Origin: Larix sibirica
Taxonomy: Eukaryota > Streptophyta > Pinopsida > Pinales > Pinaceae
Direction: 5' to 3'
DNA length: 13,733 bases
Assembly (NCBI GenBank): GCA_004151065.3
Contig: NWUY0300003566.1
Location: 37,308 to 51,040 of the forward strand
Part shown: one piece after another, positions 1 through 8,697 of the stretch
Numbering within the stretch: the first letter of the stretch is position 1
How the letters are laid out: every line of letters starts with the position of its first letter
Notes under the pieces: model-generated
Databases searched by the model: none
What the model was told of the DNA's origin: nothing
Seen by the model: the letters and a program-made list of their open reading frames with translations, nothing else
Made by a program: the position numbers and the translations under genes

Positions 1-974
1 AACATGACCTATATTTTAAAAAATAAAAATAAAAATATAAAATATATTTTTTTTAAAAATATATTATATGTTTTTTTCAATCTAAAAAACAGTAACTTAT
101 ATTCAAAATTGAATCAAAGTTACATTGTTTTGATCAAAAAAATTCATATATCTTTCCCAAAATACATCCTCAATATCTCAAACAAAACATAAAAGTCATA
201 CTTCCTACATATTAATGCTTCCAACTAGCATAAAGACTCAACTATCAACTATCATGCTATTATATCAGCTCAGAATAGAAGATTATCTAACTCCCATTAA
301 AAAAGAAATAACTAACATATACTAAAAGAAAAGAGACCACTCCATCCACATATCCGAGTGCCTCCTTTAAGAAACTATCATCATCACAATTGAATTCGTG
401 ATATATATGGGTAAAGGATATTATATATATTTATACCATACACATGTTTTAATTAATTTTTGAAATTTCATATATTTTAATATTAAATTAATATTAAATA
501 TTTTAATATAAAAGAGATTTAAACTTTACACTTCCTTATAATAATAAAATTATTATAAAAGTTTTATCCTAATCTTGAGTTATTTTCTCGTGACCTGAAA
601 AGACAACTTTATATTCTTTGCATTTTTTTATATAATTTCTTTTCTCTTTATATAATTTATATCATAAGAATCACTGTTCGCTTTGATATGTTCAAGATGT
701 TTGACACGTCTAAATTGAAATTATAATGAAACCTTTATTATTTTTAAGTTGAAAAATCTTATATTATTGATATGATTAGCTTTTAGCCTTATCCATGGTA
801 ATCCTATAAACAAAAGTCATCGAGTTTTTTATTTTTTTTATTAAAAATATTTTTAATTATTCGTTTGATCTTTATGTTTCTCTTTCACCAATGTTGCTTT
901 AATTTTTTTATAATGCTTTCACCAATGTTGCCTTATTCACAAAAATCATTATGTAAACTTATATCAAATAATTT
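1..974. other. AT-rich intergenic spacer, no gene seen
   Basis: This stretch is strongly A+T rich with many short A and T runs. Every open frame in it is short and low-complexity, and none resembles a known protein. The only local structure I can point to is an 11-bp unit (TAATATTAAAT) occurring twice in a row at 478-499. I see no RNA gene, transposon end or coding exon. It contrasts with the higher G+C of the LINE to its right and is best read as non-coding spacer or very old repeat DNA. Confidence 0.7.
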
Positions 975-1058
975 AAATTTGCATATGGATGTGAAAGTAG
1001 AAAGTAAAAATTTGTTAAATTTGCATATGGATGTGAAAGTAAAAAGTAAAAATTTGTT
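975..1058. repeat. 42-bp tandem repeat, two units
   Basis: Two adjacent 42-bp units (975-1016 and 1017-1058) begin AAATTTGCATATGGATG and differ mainly by AGAAAG versus AAAAAG. The period is a multiple of three, which keeps short frames open on both strands, but nothing else suggests coding. The pair recurs, lacking the first 4 bases, at 1243-1322 as part of a larger 263-bp duplication. Confidence 0.9.
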
Positions 1059-1505
1059 AGAAAATTTATGTCATTAATTTGGTATTTTAAAAAGAGTAGT
1101 CTTTTTTTACGCAAAAAAGTGCATACTATTAATAATGGTAACAGTAAAAAGAAGTGTACAAGCACATGTTAAAAGAGAAGTGTCCACAGCAGGCCCAGAG
1201 AGGAAGCCCAACAAAAGATCCTCTCGCCAACAAAGGCCAATNTTGCATATGGATGTGAAAGTAGAAAGTAAAAATTTGTTAAATTTGCATATGGATGTGA
1301 AAGTAAAAAGTAAAAATTTGTTAGAAAATTTATGTCATTAATTTGGTATTTTAAAAAGAGTAGTCTTTTTTTACGCAAAAAAGTGCATACTATTAATAAT
1401 GGTAACAGTAAAAAGAAGTGTACAAGCACATGTTAAAAGAGAAGTGTCCACAGCAGGCCCAGAGAGGAAGCCCAACAAAAGATACTCTCGCCAACAAAGG
1501 CCAAT
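979..1505. repeat. 263-bp direct duplication centred on a single N
   Basis: Positions 979-1241 and 1243-1505 match base for base except 1220 (C) versus 1484 (A). The only base between the two copies is the N at 1242. AT-rich flank continues leftward from copy 1, and the LINE side continues rightward from copy 2. This is what two overlapping contig ends joined without merging would look like. A true recent tandem duplication with one uncalled base at the junction is the alternative. Single Ns also occur at 11542 and 12778 without any duplication, so an N alone does not prove an assembly seam. Confidence 0.9.
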
Positions 1506-1804
1506 AAAGTAAAGAATATTGGCCAAATTACATCGGGCCAATCACTCAAAAACATAAAACAAGAGGAACCAGTAACCAGTAGCAACAACAAAGATCATAC
1601 AGAGGCGACATATATCATAAAACCATAATGCAAAAGCATCGAAATGATAACTAGCCACACCAAGTGGCATAAAGTAGCATAAGGACCCTCGGCAAAAACC
1701 ATGCCCGACCACAAATAAGCATCCTCCACTGAGGAGATCATGAACCTGCAGGAAGAAAAGGAATGGACCATAAAACATCGACAAGGAGTGTAACCACCGC
1801 AGAC
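1366..1804 (-). other. Probable LINE 3' UTR
   Basis: This is sequence downstream of the ORF2 stop (TGA at 1805-1807 read on the minus strand). Its G+C is intermediate, like the element, down to about 1440, and then becomes AT-rich toward a T7 run that may mark the poly(A) tail. Open frames here are short and unrecognisable. Its left part lies inside the 263-bp duplication, so the true 3' junction with host DNA is blurred. Confidence 0.5.
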
Positions 1805-2338
1805 TCAGAAAAAAGGCAATGAAGACTGATCCAGTAGCTGATTATCAACCCATTCTTCCAGGAAAATGGTACCCGCCGGAACCAATAGAGCCTGCTTAGA
1901 TAGATGATCCGCCAAAGAGTTGTGTTCTCTAAACACATGAACAAAATATATTTGACCAAAACAATTGATTAAGCATCAAGTATTCCTCAACCATAAGTCT
2001 AATTGGATGACTTTCAGGTAGCATTCTAAGCGGGCCCAAGAGATTATGACCTTTGAATCTCCTCGCACTAGAAGAAGAGGGATATTGTGAACCGAAGAGA
2101 TATAAAGAAGAAGCCATAAGGAAATAAGTTCAGTCTTGGTATTCATGCCCATTCCACAATTCATCCAGATATGAAGCAAGTGACAATCCGAGAAATATAT
2201 AATAGCCCCAGCACCACTGAAACTGGACCTAGACTGTGAAGCCCCGTCGAAGGCGCCCCAAGGAAAGGAGACAACAACATCGGGAACAAGTCGAGGAATA
2301 CGTCGACCAAAAACACCACCCTTCAATAGCAGACCCAA
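1805..2338 (-). pseudogene. ORF2 C-terminal RNase H domain (decayed)
   Basis: RNase H cleaves RNA in RNA-DNA hybrids, and in a LINE it could remove the template RNA. The four acidic positions are visible in order: FDGAS (Asp codon at 2246-2248), TKTELISL (Glu at 2129-2131), VRGDSKVI (Asp at 2057-2059) and HNSLADHLSK (Asp at 1907-1909), with the HVFREHNSLAD helix typical of plant copies. One in-frame TGA at 1976-1978 splits it, and the frame otherwise stays open to the terminal TGA at 1805. Land-plant L1 elements are known to have acquired an archaeal-like RNase H, and this fits that lineage. Confidence 0.93.
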
Positions 2339-2554
2339 AACTCACGGTAGCAAGCCACCACCCGACAGCAAAGCCAGTGCTCATTAGAAATGGATCCCTA
2401 AAAAATGAGTAAATTCCTAGCTCGCCAGATCTCCCAGGCCGTGAAGACAAGCAGAGATATAAAACACAAACCAACTAAATTCCATCGCCGAAAGTTATCC
2501 AAAAAAGATGGCAGATCCAGGGTAGAGAACACCCAATCTCAGAACAGACCCCCC

Positions 2555-2741
2555 ACCAAACCAACCGGGAGAAAGAACAGTTAAAGAAAAGAAGGTCGAT
2601 AGATTCCTCTGCCAAACCGGACAGAACACAACGACCAAGACCAATCAGACCCCGCTTGAGCAAATTATCCCATGTAAGAATGCGATTATCCAATACCAGC
2701 CACAAGAAACATTTGAGTTTGAGTGGAATATACAACGACCA
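2555..2741 (-). pseudogene. ORF2 zf-RVT-like zinc-binding region
   Basis: Part of a 233-codon stretch open at 2475-3176. It contains SLYIPLKLKCFLWLVLDNR, then LTWDNLLKRG, GRCVLSGLAEESIDLLF and NCSFSRLVW. This is the pattern of the putative zinc-binding region that follows reverse transcriptase in plant LINEs (usually P-K-x-F-W ... C-x-x-C ... ESxxHLF ... C-x-x-xxxxW). The second Cys of the CxxC reads Ser and the His of HLF reads Leu, so metal binding would probably fail. Assignment rests on motif spacing and position between the reverse transcriptase and RNase H. Confidence 0.85.
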
Positions 2742-3649
2742 AACCAAAACATACCACCACTGAACCGGTCGCAGCAGCTGGGAGAACATGGAAGAGTAAC
2801 CCGAACAAGCAGTGACCATCCCCCCAGTCGTATCCCATGACCACACCAACCGATCCAGGCATTCCCATAAATGTATTTTGAATCTCTTAAGGTACAAGAT
2901 GTACCGAGTCCATTCCACACACAATGCACCATGAAAGCCCAGCTGCTCAGCACTGATCCAAGAAGTGCGAGCACCATTCGAGAGATAAGTAACAATATGA
3001 TTGAGAGTAAAGTAGCCTTTTGATCTCAAAGCGAAAATAAGATCAGAAGATAATTTAAAATCCCAAGGACCACCAAGTATAGGATCTTCACCCAGTCTTA
3101 TTTGTCGGCCATTGCCCAGAACCCATGACAGCCAGTTTGCAATAGTCTGAAAGGCCCCCAACAAACCATTCCACATGTTGAAAAACTCTCGGGGTTGTGG
3201 CTAACCATAACGAAACCATTGAGAAATCGACAGGTTCTTAGTGTACTTGTCTTTGATGATCGAACCCCAAAGGAAGTCCACAGTCAGTGCACGCCATAGA
3301 CTTTTAGCCTTAAGTGCAATGCCAAAAGCATCCATATTCTTTATGCCCCAATCCCCACATGAAAACGGTTGGGCCAAAACTTGCCACCCGACCAAATGGA
3401 AATGTCGTTTATCCCCAACACCCTCCCAAATGAATTTGAAAATTCATTGACGAATCCCAGAGAGAATGGCCTTTGGAACTTTGCACATTGAAAGCCAATA
3501 GACAGCTAAGTTCTATAAAATAGATTTAGCATGAGTTATGTGCCCCCCTAAAGATAACCATTTCCAACACCAGTGACTAATTCTTTTATCAAATCTTTGA
3601 AGGAGCCATCTCCAATATTGGATTAGATAACAATTCGGTTTGATGAAAA

Positions 3650-4500
3650 AACCCAGGTAAGTAGTGCCCTCCACCAATGGCATTTGTAGTTGAAAGGAAA
3701 AAGAAGCTTGATTTGGGCTAAGATTTCATCCTCCACCTCATAGTGAAGAAGAGCTCATTTTTCATTACTAATAAGCATGCCCGAGGCTTTGCAAAACACA
3801 TCCCAAATTGTTTTTGTCTCCACCAATTCCGCCAGAGAACCCCCACTATACAACATTACATCATCCACAAATAACTTGTGAGTGACCACAGTGTGTGGCG
3901 TAGCCAATAAGCCCGGAAGTTTCTGATCATTTCGGCCTCTGATAATGAGCTTACTAAGTCCTTAAATGACCAAGTTAAAAAGAAGAGGTGAAAGGGGGCA
4001 TCCCTGCCTTATCCCCCGGGAGATTTTGAAAAAATCAGATATTGTGCCATTAATGATTACAGCAAAACTAACCGAAGACACGCAAGCCATGATCCACTTC
4101 ATAACCACCCAAGGGAGACCAATCTGTATCATGATTAATTTTAAAAAAGACCAGTCCACCCGGTCATATGCCTTCACAAGGTCCAGTTTCAACAGGATAG
4201 CATTTAAATGTTTTGTCTTGATAGAGTGAAAAGCCTCCCGAGCCACCCCCACAGCATCCAAGATTTTCCGATCATGTAGGAAACCAAATTGTTCTCTTGA
4301 AATGAATTTTTATAGCCCCGGTTTCAATCTAACAGCAATGATCTTAGCAATGAATTTATAAATTAAATTGCAGGTAGAAATAGGTCTAAAATCATTGAAA
4401 CTTTCAGGATGAGAAGAATTTGGAATGAGAGTCAGAAAAGTGGGGTTGATCACACTTGATACCGAACCTAACAATATAGATTCCTCCACCACCCTCAAAA
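3650..4500 (-). pseudogene. ORF2 reverse transcriptase domain (decayed)
   Basis: This is the non-LTR reverse transcriptase core. In order it shows FRPISTCNLIYKFIAKII, EQFGFLHDRKILDA (usual xxGFxxGRxIxD), motif A KLDLVKAYDRVDW (catalytic Asp at 4181-4183), motif B GIRQGCPLSPLLF, and motif C LFVDD (Asp-Asp codons at 3860-3865). The thumb-side TYLG motif follows after a frameshift near 3700. In-frame stops lie at 4310, 3962 and 3755. The sequence just upstream (4310-4897) has the linker typical of plant LINEs, with KAGDNNTKFFH. All three catalytic Asp residues are retained, yet the frame is broken, so no enzyme is made. Confidence 0.96.
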
Positions 4501-5254
4501 TATCCAGACCCATAATATCGAAGAAATGAAGAAATAATTCCATGGACCATCCATCCGGTCCCAGAATTTTATCTTTGGCAAAACCCTTGAGGACCATCTC
4601 GATTTCAAATAGAGTCACCGGAGCGAAAATCTCATCACCCTCCTCCAGAGTGAACATTTGCGGATACTCTTTGATAACCTTAAATTGATCAAGCAAAGAA
4701 ACCGAACCTGGATCCAAGAAAATATTATGAAAATGTTGGACCGCAGCCAGATGCAACTCCTTTTGTGAAGATATTTTCCTCTTAGTATGATCATTGAGCT
4801 CCCAAATGACATTTTGATTTTTTTGAGAGTCCGCGAATTTGTGAAAAAATTTAGTATTGTTGTCCCCCGCCTTTATCCAGAGGGCTCGACTCTTCAATCG
4901 CCGTGATTCCTCCTAGAATTTCGTATATTTTGATTTTTGACCCTCTAAATCACAAAGTTTGATTGCAATCGGGCCCTAAATAGGTGAAGTCCGGTGAGCC
5001 GATAAAATGGAAGCAATCTCAACTTCAACCAAAGAAAGTTCCACTGCCAAATGTTCCTTACGTTTCCTTTCCCAAGAGATGATGTGGGATTTGATACATT
5101 TCAATTTTTTTATTAGGCTATCCATAGCAGAAACACCATCTGCAACCACCATTTTATTCCAAAAAGTAGATACCTCCCCACAAAAACTAGCATCAGCAAG
5201 CCAGGAGGAATTGAACTTGAAAGGATAAGTTGCTTTAGTATCCACAAAGTCGAA

Positions 5255-5943
5255 TTAAAAGAAAATGGGAGCATGATCACTAATGTGAATGTCCTGGGAC
5301 TAGGATATGAATTTGGTGAAGCTAGCCAAAAGATTATCAGTGACCAAGAAATGGTCTAGTCTTTTTGCAACAAAATCCTCACCCTGGTGGCCATTCCTCC
5401 AGGTAGGAGACAAAGGAAAGGAAGCAATATCCACCAAATCACGGGAGGTGAACATGTTATGAAAGAAAGTACCCAAGGGATCCATTTTAGCATGTCTTCC
5501 CCACACTTCCCCCACTGACCAGGTGAAATTTAAATCCCCAGTGAGTATAAGATTTTCTAGATTTTACAAATTGTCCGCACATACCGCCTCCCAGAAGGAG
5601 CGCCAGTCTACATAGGGCCCATAGAAATTGATGAAATTTAGCTCCGCATCGAAGCCAACCAAGCGACCAGTGAGAAGGATCCCTGCCTTAGTCACAAAGG
5701 GACACAAATTTAAGACCAGGGGGTTCCACGTAGACAAAAGACCCCCAAAGAGACCATCCACACTAATAGCACAAATTTTCTAGTTTGCTTTCAATTGGTA
5801 AAGAAGACGCTATCTTTTAACTCAGAGACCATAGTTTCTTGTAGCAACACAATATCAGGATTTTGTATGAGTAGAAGACGCTAGAGGGAAAGTTTTTTTG
5901 GGAGGCCTCTCACTCCCCGCACATTCAAAGAGAAACAAATCAT
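5255..5943 (-). pseudogene. ORF2 endonuclease domain (APE-like, decayed)
   Basis: This is the N-terminal apurinic/apyrimidinic-type endonuclease, which in LINEs nicks target DNA to free a primer 3' end. Visible motifs in order are SLNVRG (usual SWNVRG, Trp lost), QNPDIVLLQET with the metal-binding Glu at 5836-5838, INFYGP, TGDLNFT (the GDxN motif, Asp at 5534-5536) and SDHAPI (5273-5281, catalytic His). Five in-frame stops and one frameshift near 5780 interrupt it. All the catalytic residue types I can recognise remain, so decay has fallen between the motifs. The family is certain; loss of activity is inferred from the breaks. Confidence 0.93.
5940..5943 (-). other. ATGA overlap between ORF1 stop and ORF2 start
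   Basis: On the minus strand the bases read ATGA: ATG starts ORF2, and the overlapping TGA ends the inferred original ORF1 frame. This arrangement would suit termination-reinitiation of the downstream ORF. It is seen only if the C-terminal ORF1 frame is taken as the shifted one (ending in ARVKK). In the present, unshifted frame, ORF1 stops five bases earlier, at 5948-5950. The bases are certain; the mechanism is inferred. Confidence 0.7.
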
Positions 5944-7857
5944 TTCTTCACCCTAGCAAGGGATTTGATATCTCTAAGCGCCCCAGAATCAGATGAAGGA
6001 GAGTCATTAATGAAGCCCAACGAACCCACCAGTGGGAAACAAGAGTCCTTTTAGCAATGTCCCTCCTAGCACTATGGGTTTTCAGTGGAGAAAGATTCAT
6101 GGCAAGGCCCCCCTCCTGAGCCCCATGAACCAATTTGATGTTAGGAGGAGAAACAGTAGACAAAACAGGTTCCCGCCCAACCCCCACAGATACTTCACAG
6201 TTTTTGAGGAAACAAGGAATAGGTTTTTTCTTGAGCACCTTGGAAAAAGAGGGCATATGGATACAATGAAGCTGTTCCAAAGGAGTAAAACCCTCATCTT
6301 GTGAGGGGATAGTATCCAAAGACTGCGTCACTTCCAAAGGTACCAAAGAAGTTTCACCCAAACCCGGCAGTAGGTCACATGGAGCAGGGGGGGAAGTATT
6401 AACATCAGATAAAATATGGACGGTATCATTGGATGACATATTCCCAGAAACAAAACCCTCACTGGAACCATTAATATCTGAAGGCGTGGAAGAGACAATG
6501 GAGTCCGCCAAAATCCTAGGAGAGGACATATCGGAAATGGATAAGGCGTTCAAAGCAGACCTCACAGAGGGATGTGACAGACCGTTGGTAGGGATGGCAC
6601 TCTCAGATACCGGACAAGTAGACATAGTTTTTTCATGTTCTAAAGAAATGATGAAAGCTTTTTCCAATTCATTTAAGGAAAGGAAAAAATAAGGGTCGTA
6701 AATGAGGAGCTTACCCAAAATGTCCGACGCCACAGATAAAGGAGGGGAAATACGGTTCGAGAACCCATCCAGCGAGCCCTCCGCATCCAAGTCGTGGTCA
6801 CTAAGATCATCAGAGGACCAACAGGCCTCGCCCTCCTCAGCAGAAGACACATCCACTATAACCGACGGACCGGAACAGTTACACCAGAGGTGCCCCACCT
6901 CTTTGCAGTTGGAACAACAAAAAGGAATGCCCCAATAGTCGATGGTTTGTGAGAACTCGCGACCCCTCCAATCAATGTGAAGGAAATCAATGAGACCAAG
7001 TGACATATCAACCTCAACCAAAATGCGCCCAATGCGCTTATCCACCCCCTATAGCACATCCTTTCCTAAGTGGAGGAAACGACCCAGGCGATTACCCACT
7101 ACCTCAAAAACCTCCCGATTCCACAAGGCCAAGGGGAATCCTGGTAGTAGTACCCACAAATGCCGCGACCGAATGTAAGTATGATCAGGATCAAAGTCAG
7201 TATGCTAATGTTGCAGCGTGAGGTTGCCTGAACCCTTAAGCCAAAGACGCCCCAAGATCACATTGGCGTGTGCATCCTCCCGGAACTTAAAGCTGAACCA
7301 CCCTTTGAACAAGATGGAGACCGTGGGAGAATAATTCAGTATGGTAGCCCAAGTACGAGTTACCCACTTCACAATGTCCTTCCGGTGCATGGCATTGTAG
7401 CTAAACTTCCCCACTAGACAAGTCATATTCAATTCCACAAGTTCTTTTAAACCCATGTCGCGGCCCACATTGAGCCAATGCTCCCTTGGTCGCTTGTTCA
7501 GTTTCCTCTACCGATTATTGGGGCGAGAAGAAGTGGAGGAACGGGCTTATCAGAAGCGCCACAAACATCGGAGGGAGAGACTGCAACTAAGGTATATTTA
7601 ACCGAAGTAGAGGCAATACCCGTAAGACCACCACCCACAATGAAAAATTTCTTAGCCAACGAGCCCTTATCGACAGCTAGAGGTGGGCACGGACGGGCCT
7701 TCTTTGCATGGAATCCACCTGTGTCAGCCTCCTTCTTTCCCTTCAACATGTCTTTGTAGTAAGAATAATGCCGCATAAGTCCATTCTCCTCTATCCAAAG
7801 GTCCATTTCCATGGGGGGCGACAAACCCGGGCTGCCAGGTGTCGGCATCTCAGCCAT
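5940..7857 (-). pseudogene. LINE ORF1 (gag-like, DUF4283-like plus CCHC knuckle), inactivated
   Basis: ORF1 of plant L1 elements is an RNA-binding protein that packages the element RNA. I take the ATG at 7857-7855 (MAEMPTPGSPG) as the likely start, since upstream sequence is a repeat array. After a frameshift near 7500 comes a DUF4283-like region (LVGKFSYNAMHRKD ... GWFSFKF ... HLWVLLPGFPLALW), then EVDMSLG and a zinc knuckle at about 6875-6916 with Cys-Ser-Asn-Cys, His and a last Cys in CX2CX4HX4C spacing. A long Ser/Pro/Asp-rich tail follows. In-frame TAG codons lie at 7205-7207 and 7049-7051. A second frameshift near 6050 is inferred, because the shifted frame reads GFINDSPSSDSGALRDIKS and ends at a TGA (5940-5942) overlapping the ORF2 ATG. 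Without that shift the frame ends at 5948. Total length is about 640 codons. Confidence 0.9.
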
Positions 7858-7884
7858 TCCCAAATGAAGGATAAACCGCCACCA

Positions 7885-8200
7885 CCGACCAAACAGGTAA
7901 AAGGAAAGACCGGTATAACCCTTCCTTGATAGATGTAAACAAACCCGCGACAAGGTTTTGGACAAAAGGAAACCGGTAAAATGACCCCAAAAAAATCCGC
8001 CACGACCGACCGAACAGGTAAGAACAGGACCGGTAAAACCCTTCCACCGACCAAACAAGTAAAATAGAGGAATGGTAAACCCTTCCTTGAGAGATGGTGG
8101 CGGTCGACCGAATAGGTAAAAAATAGGACCGGTAAAACCCTTGTGCTGATCGAATAGGTAAACAGAGGACCGGTAAACCCTTCCTTGAGAGATGTAACCC
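7885..8200 (-). repeat. Degenerate 45-60 bp tandem array in LINE 5' region
   Basis: Five or six imperfect units each contain CCGACC(A/G)AA(C/T)AGGTAAAA followed by GACCGGTAAAACCC and often CTTCCTTGAGAGATG, as read on the plus strand. Units begin near 7885, 7941 (poor), 8003, 8047, 8105 and 8149. The array sits between the LINE 5' end and the ORF1 ATG, so it is most simply a 5' UTR repeat, perhaps like promoter monomers in other L1 elements. All three minus-strand frames are open across it. In one frame the unit reads as a repeated GFTGP...YLFGR peptide that runs on into the ORF1 start, so an N-terminal extension from an ATG at 8238 is possible. Confidence 0.85.
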
Positions 8201-8697
8201 AAGCCACACCCGCACACTGTCACCCTCAAAACCCCCATTTTTCAAAGGAGGAAAACAAAACGGTGAGGGTTACCCGAAAAAACTCAAACCACAATCCCTT
8301 AACAGTGAATAACAGTGCCGGGAAAATACATTAACAGAGAAAAACTAACACCGGAACTCGGTGGTATGAAGGTGTGACCCTGACACCACTGCATCCCAAA
8401 ATAGCATCCAAAGCATATGACACTCCACTTGAGTGCACACCCGAAACAAGTTCACAACAAAATACCATCGGCCGACCGTGAGCTAGTGGTCCCGAACCTG
8501 ACAGGGAATGCTGCTATGGATGGAAACGTGGATAAAATCCCAAATGGAGATTAAACCAGATCGAATAACCTGTTAATCCCAGCAACCTCCAGAATCCTAA
8601 GCCATGTAAACAACGAAAACTGTCAAACCCTAAAAACCCAATCCAACAAACCCTATCCTCACCATCGCTCCGCTCCACCAAAACCCCATCAACTCGT
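8201..8697 (-). other. LINE 5' UTR, proximal part
   Basis: This is G+C-moderate sequence between the repeat array and the change to AT-rich host-like DNA near 8697. I see no long protein-like frame apart from the first codons of the frame opening at 8238. It contains two TAGGGTTT motifs near its outer end. In an active copy it would carry the internal promoter. The exact 5' base is not determinable, because no target-site duplication was found. Confidence 0.6.
8625..8655 (-). promoter_or_regulatory. Telo-box-like motifs near LINE 5' end
   Basis: The plus strand has AAACCCTAA at 8625-8633 and AAACCCTA at 8648-8655, which is TTAGGGTTT and TAGGGTTT in LINE orientation. AAACCCTA telo-boxes are known in plant promoters and 5' leaders of growth- and translation-related genes. 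Their place within about 75 bp of the presumed LINE 5' end suggests a role in an internal promoter, though motifs this short could occur by chance. Confidence 0.45.

Larger units (their letters stand above)
1805..5943 (-). pseudogene. LINE ORF2 polyprotein, inactivated (EN-RT-zf-RVT-RNase H)
   Basis: ORF2 of a plant L1 element encodes the enzyme that nicks target DNA and copies the element RNA into it. The start is the ATG at 5943-5941, immediately followed by the conserved endonuclease N-terminus. The end is the TGA at 1805-1807, after an RNase H domain. The span of about 1,380 codons is normal for the family. The reading frame changes about four times (near 5780, 3700, 2460 and 2335). In-frame stops include 5881, 5791, 5564, 5300, 5255, 4976, 4913, 4310, 3962, 3755, 3513, 3444, 3201, 2475, 2398 and 1976 (lowest coordinate of each codon). 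Each break is bracketed by recognisable LINE sequence in the continuing frame, so these are lesions and not introns. The ATG overlaps the inferred ORF1 stop as ATGA. No functional product is expected. Confidence 0.95.
1366..8697 (-). mobile_element. Degenerate plant L1-type LINE with RNase H domain, near full length
   Basis: This is a non-LTR retrotransposon on the minus strand. In order it has a 5' UTR with a repeat array, ORF1 (gag-like with a CCHC knuckle), ORF2 (endonuclease, reverse transcriptase, zf-RVT-like region, RNase H) and a 3' UTR. Domain order and length, about 7 kb, match autonomous plant L1 elements. An RNase H domain at the ORF2 C-terminus is known from land-plant L1 lineages. 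The 5' limit is placed near 8697, where G+C-rich sequence gives way to AT-rich flank. The 3' limit is uncertain: a T7 run at 1366-1372 (repeated at 1102-1108) could be the reverse complement of a short poly(A) tail. I found no target-site duplication. Many stops and several frameshifts make this copy immobile. The boundaries are inference; the family call is firm. Confidence 0.95.

Noticed and set aside
865-1341. Short plus and minus frames with a repeated NLHMDVKV-type peptide
   Set aside because: They come from the 42-bp tandem repeat and its 263-bp duplication. They are AT-rich, short and without other coding signs.
979-1505. The repeats as a CRISPR array or as terminal repeats of a transposon
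   Set aside because: There are only two long copies with no spacers of regular size. The DNA is plant nuclear in character, and the copies adjoin each other without enclosing an element.
2229-2474. 81-codon minus-strand frame as a separate gene
   Set aside because: It overlaps the ORF2 segment where the LINE frame shifts (WEIWRARN region in another frame), so it is a shadow of the decayed ORF2.
3966-4229. Plus-strand frame of 87 codons, and similar plus frames at 5007-5228, 6032-6304 and 6429-6692
   Set aside because: They lie antisense to clear LINE domains and have no recognisable motifs of their own.
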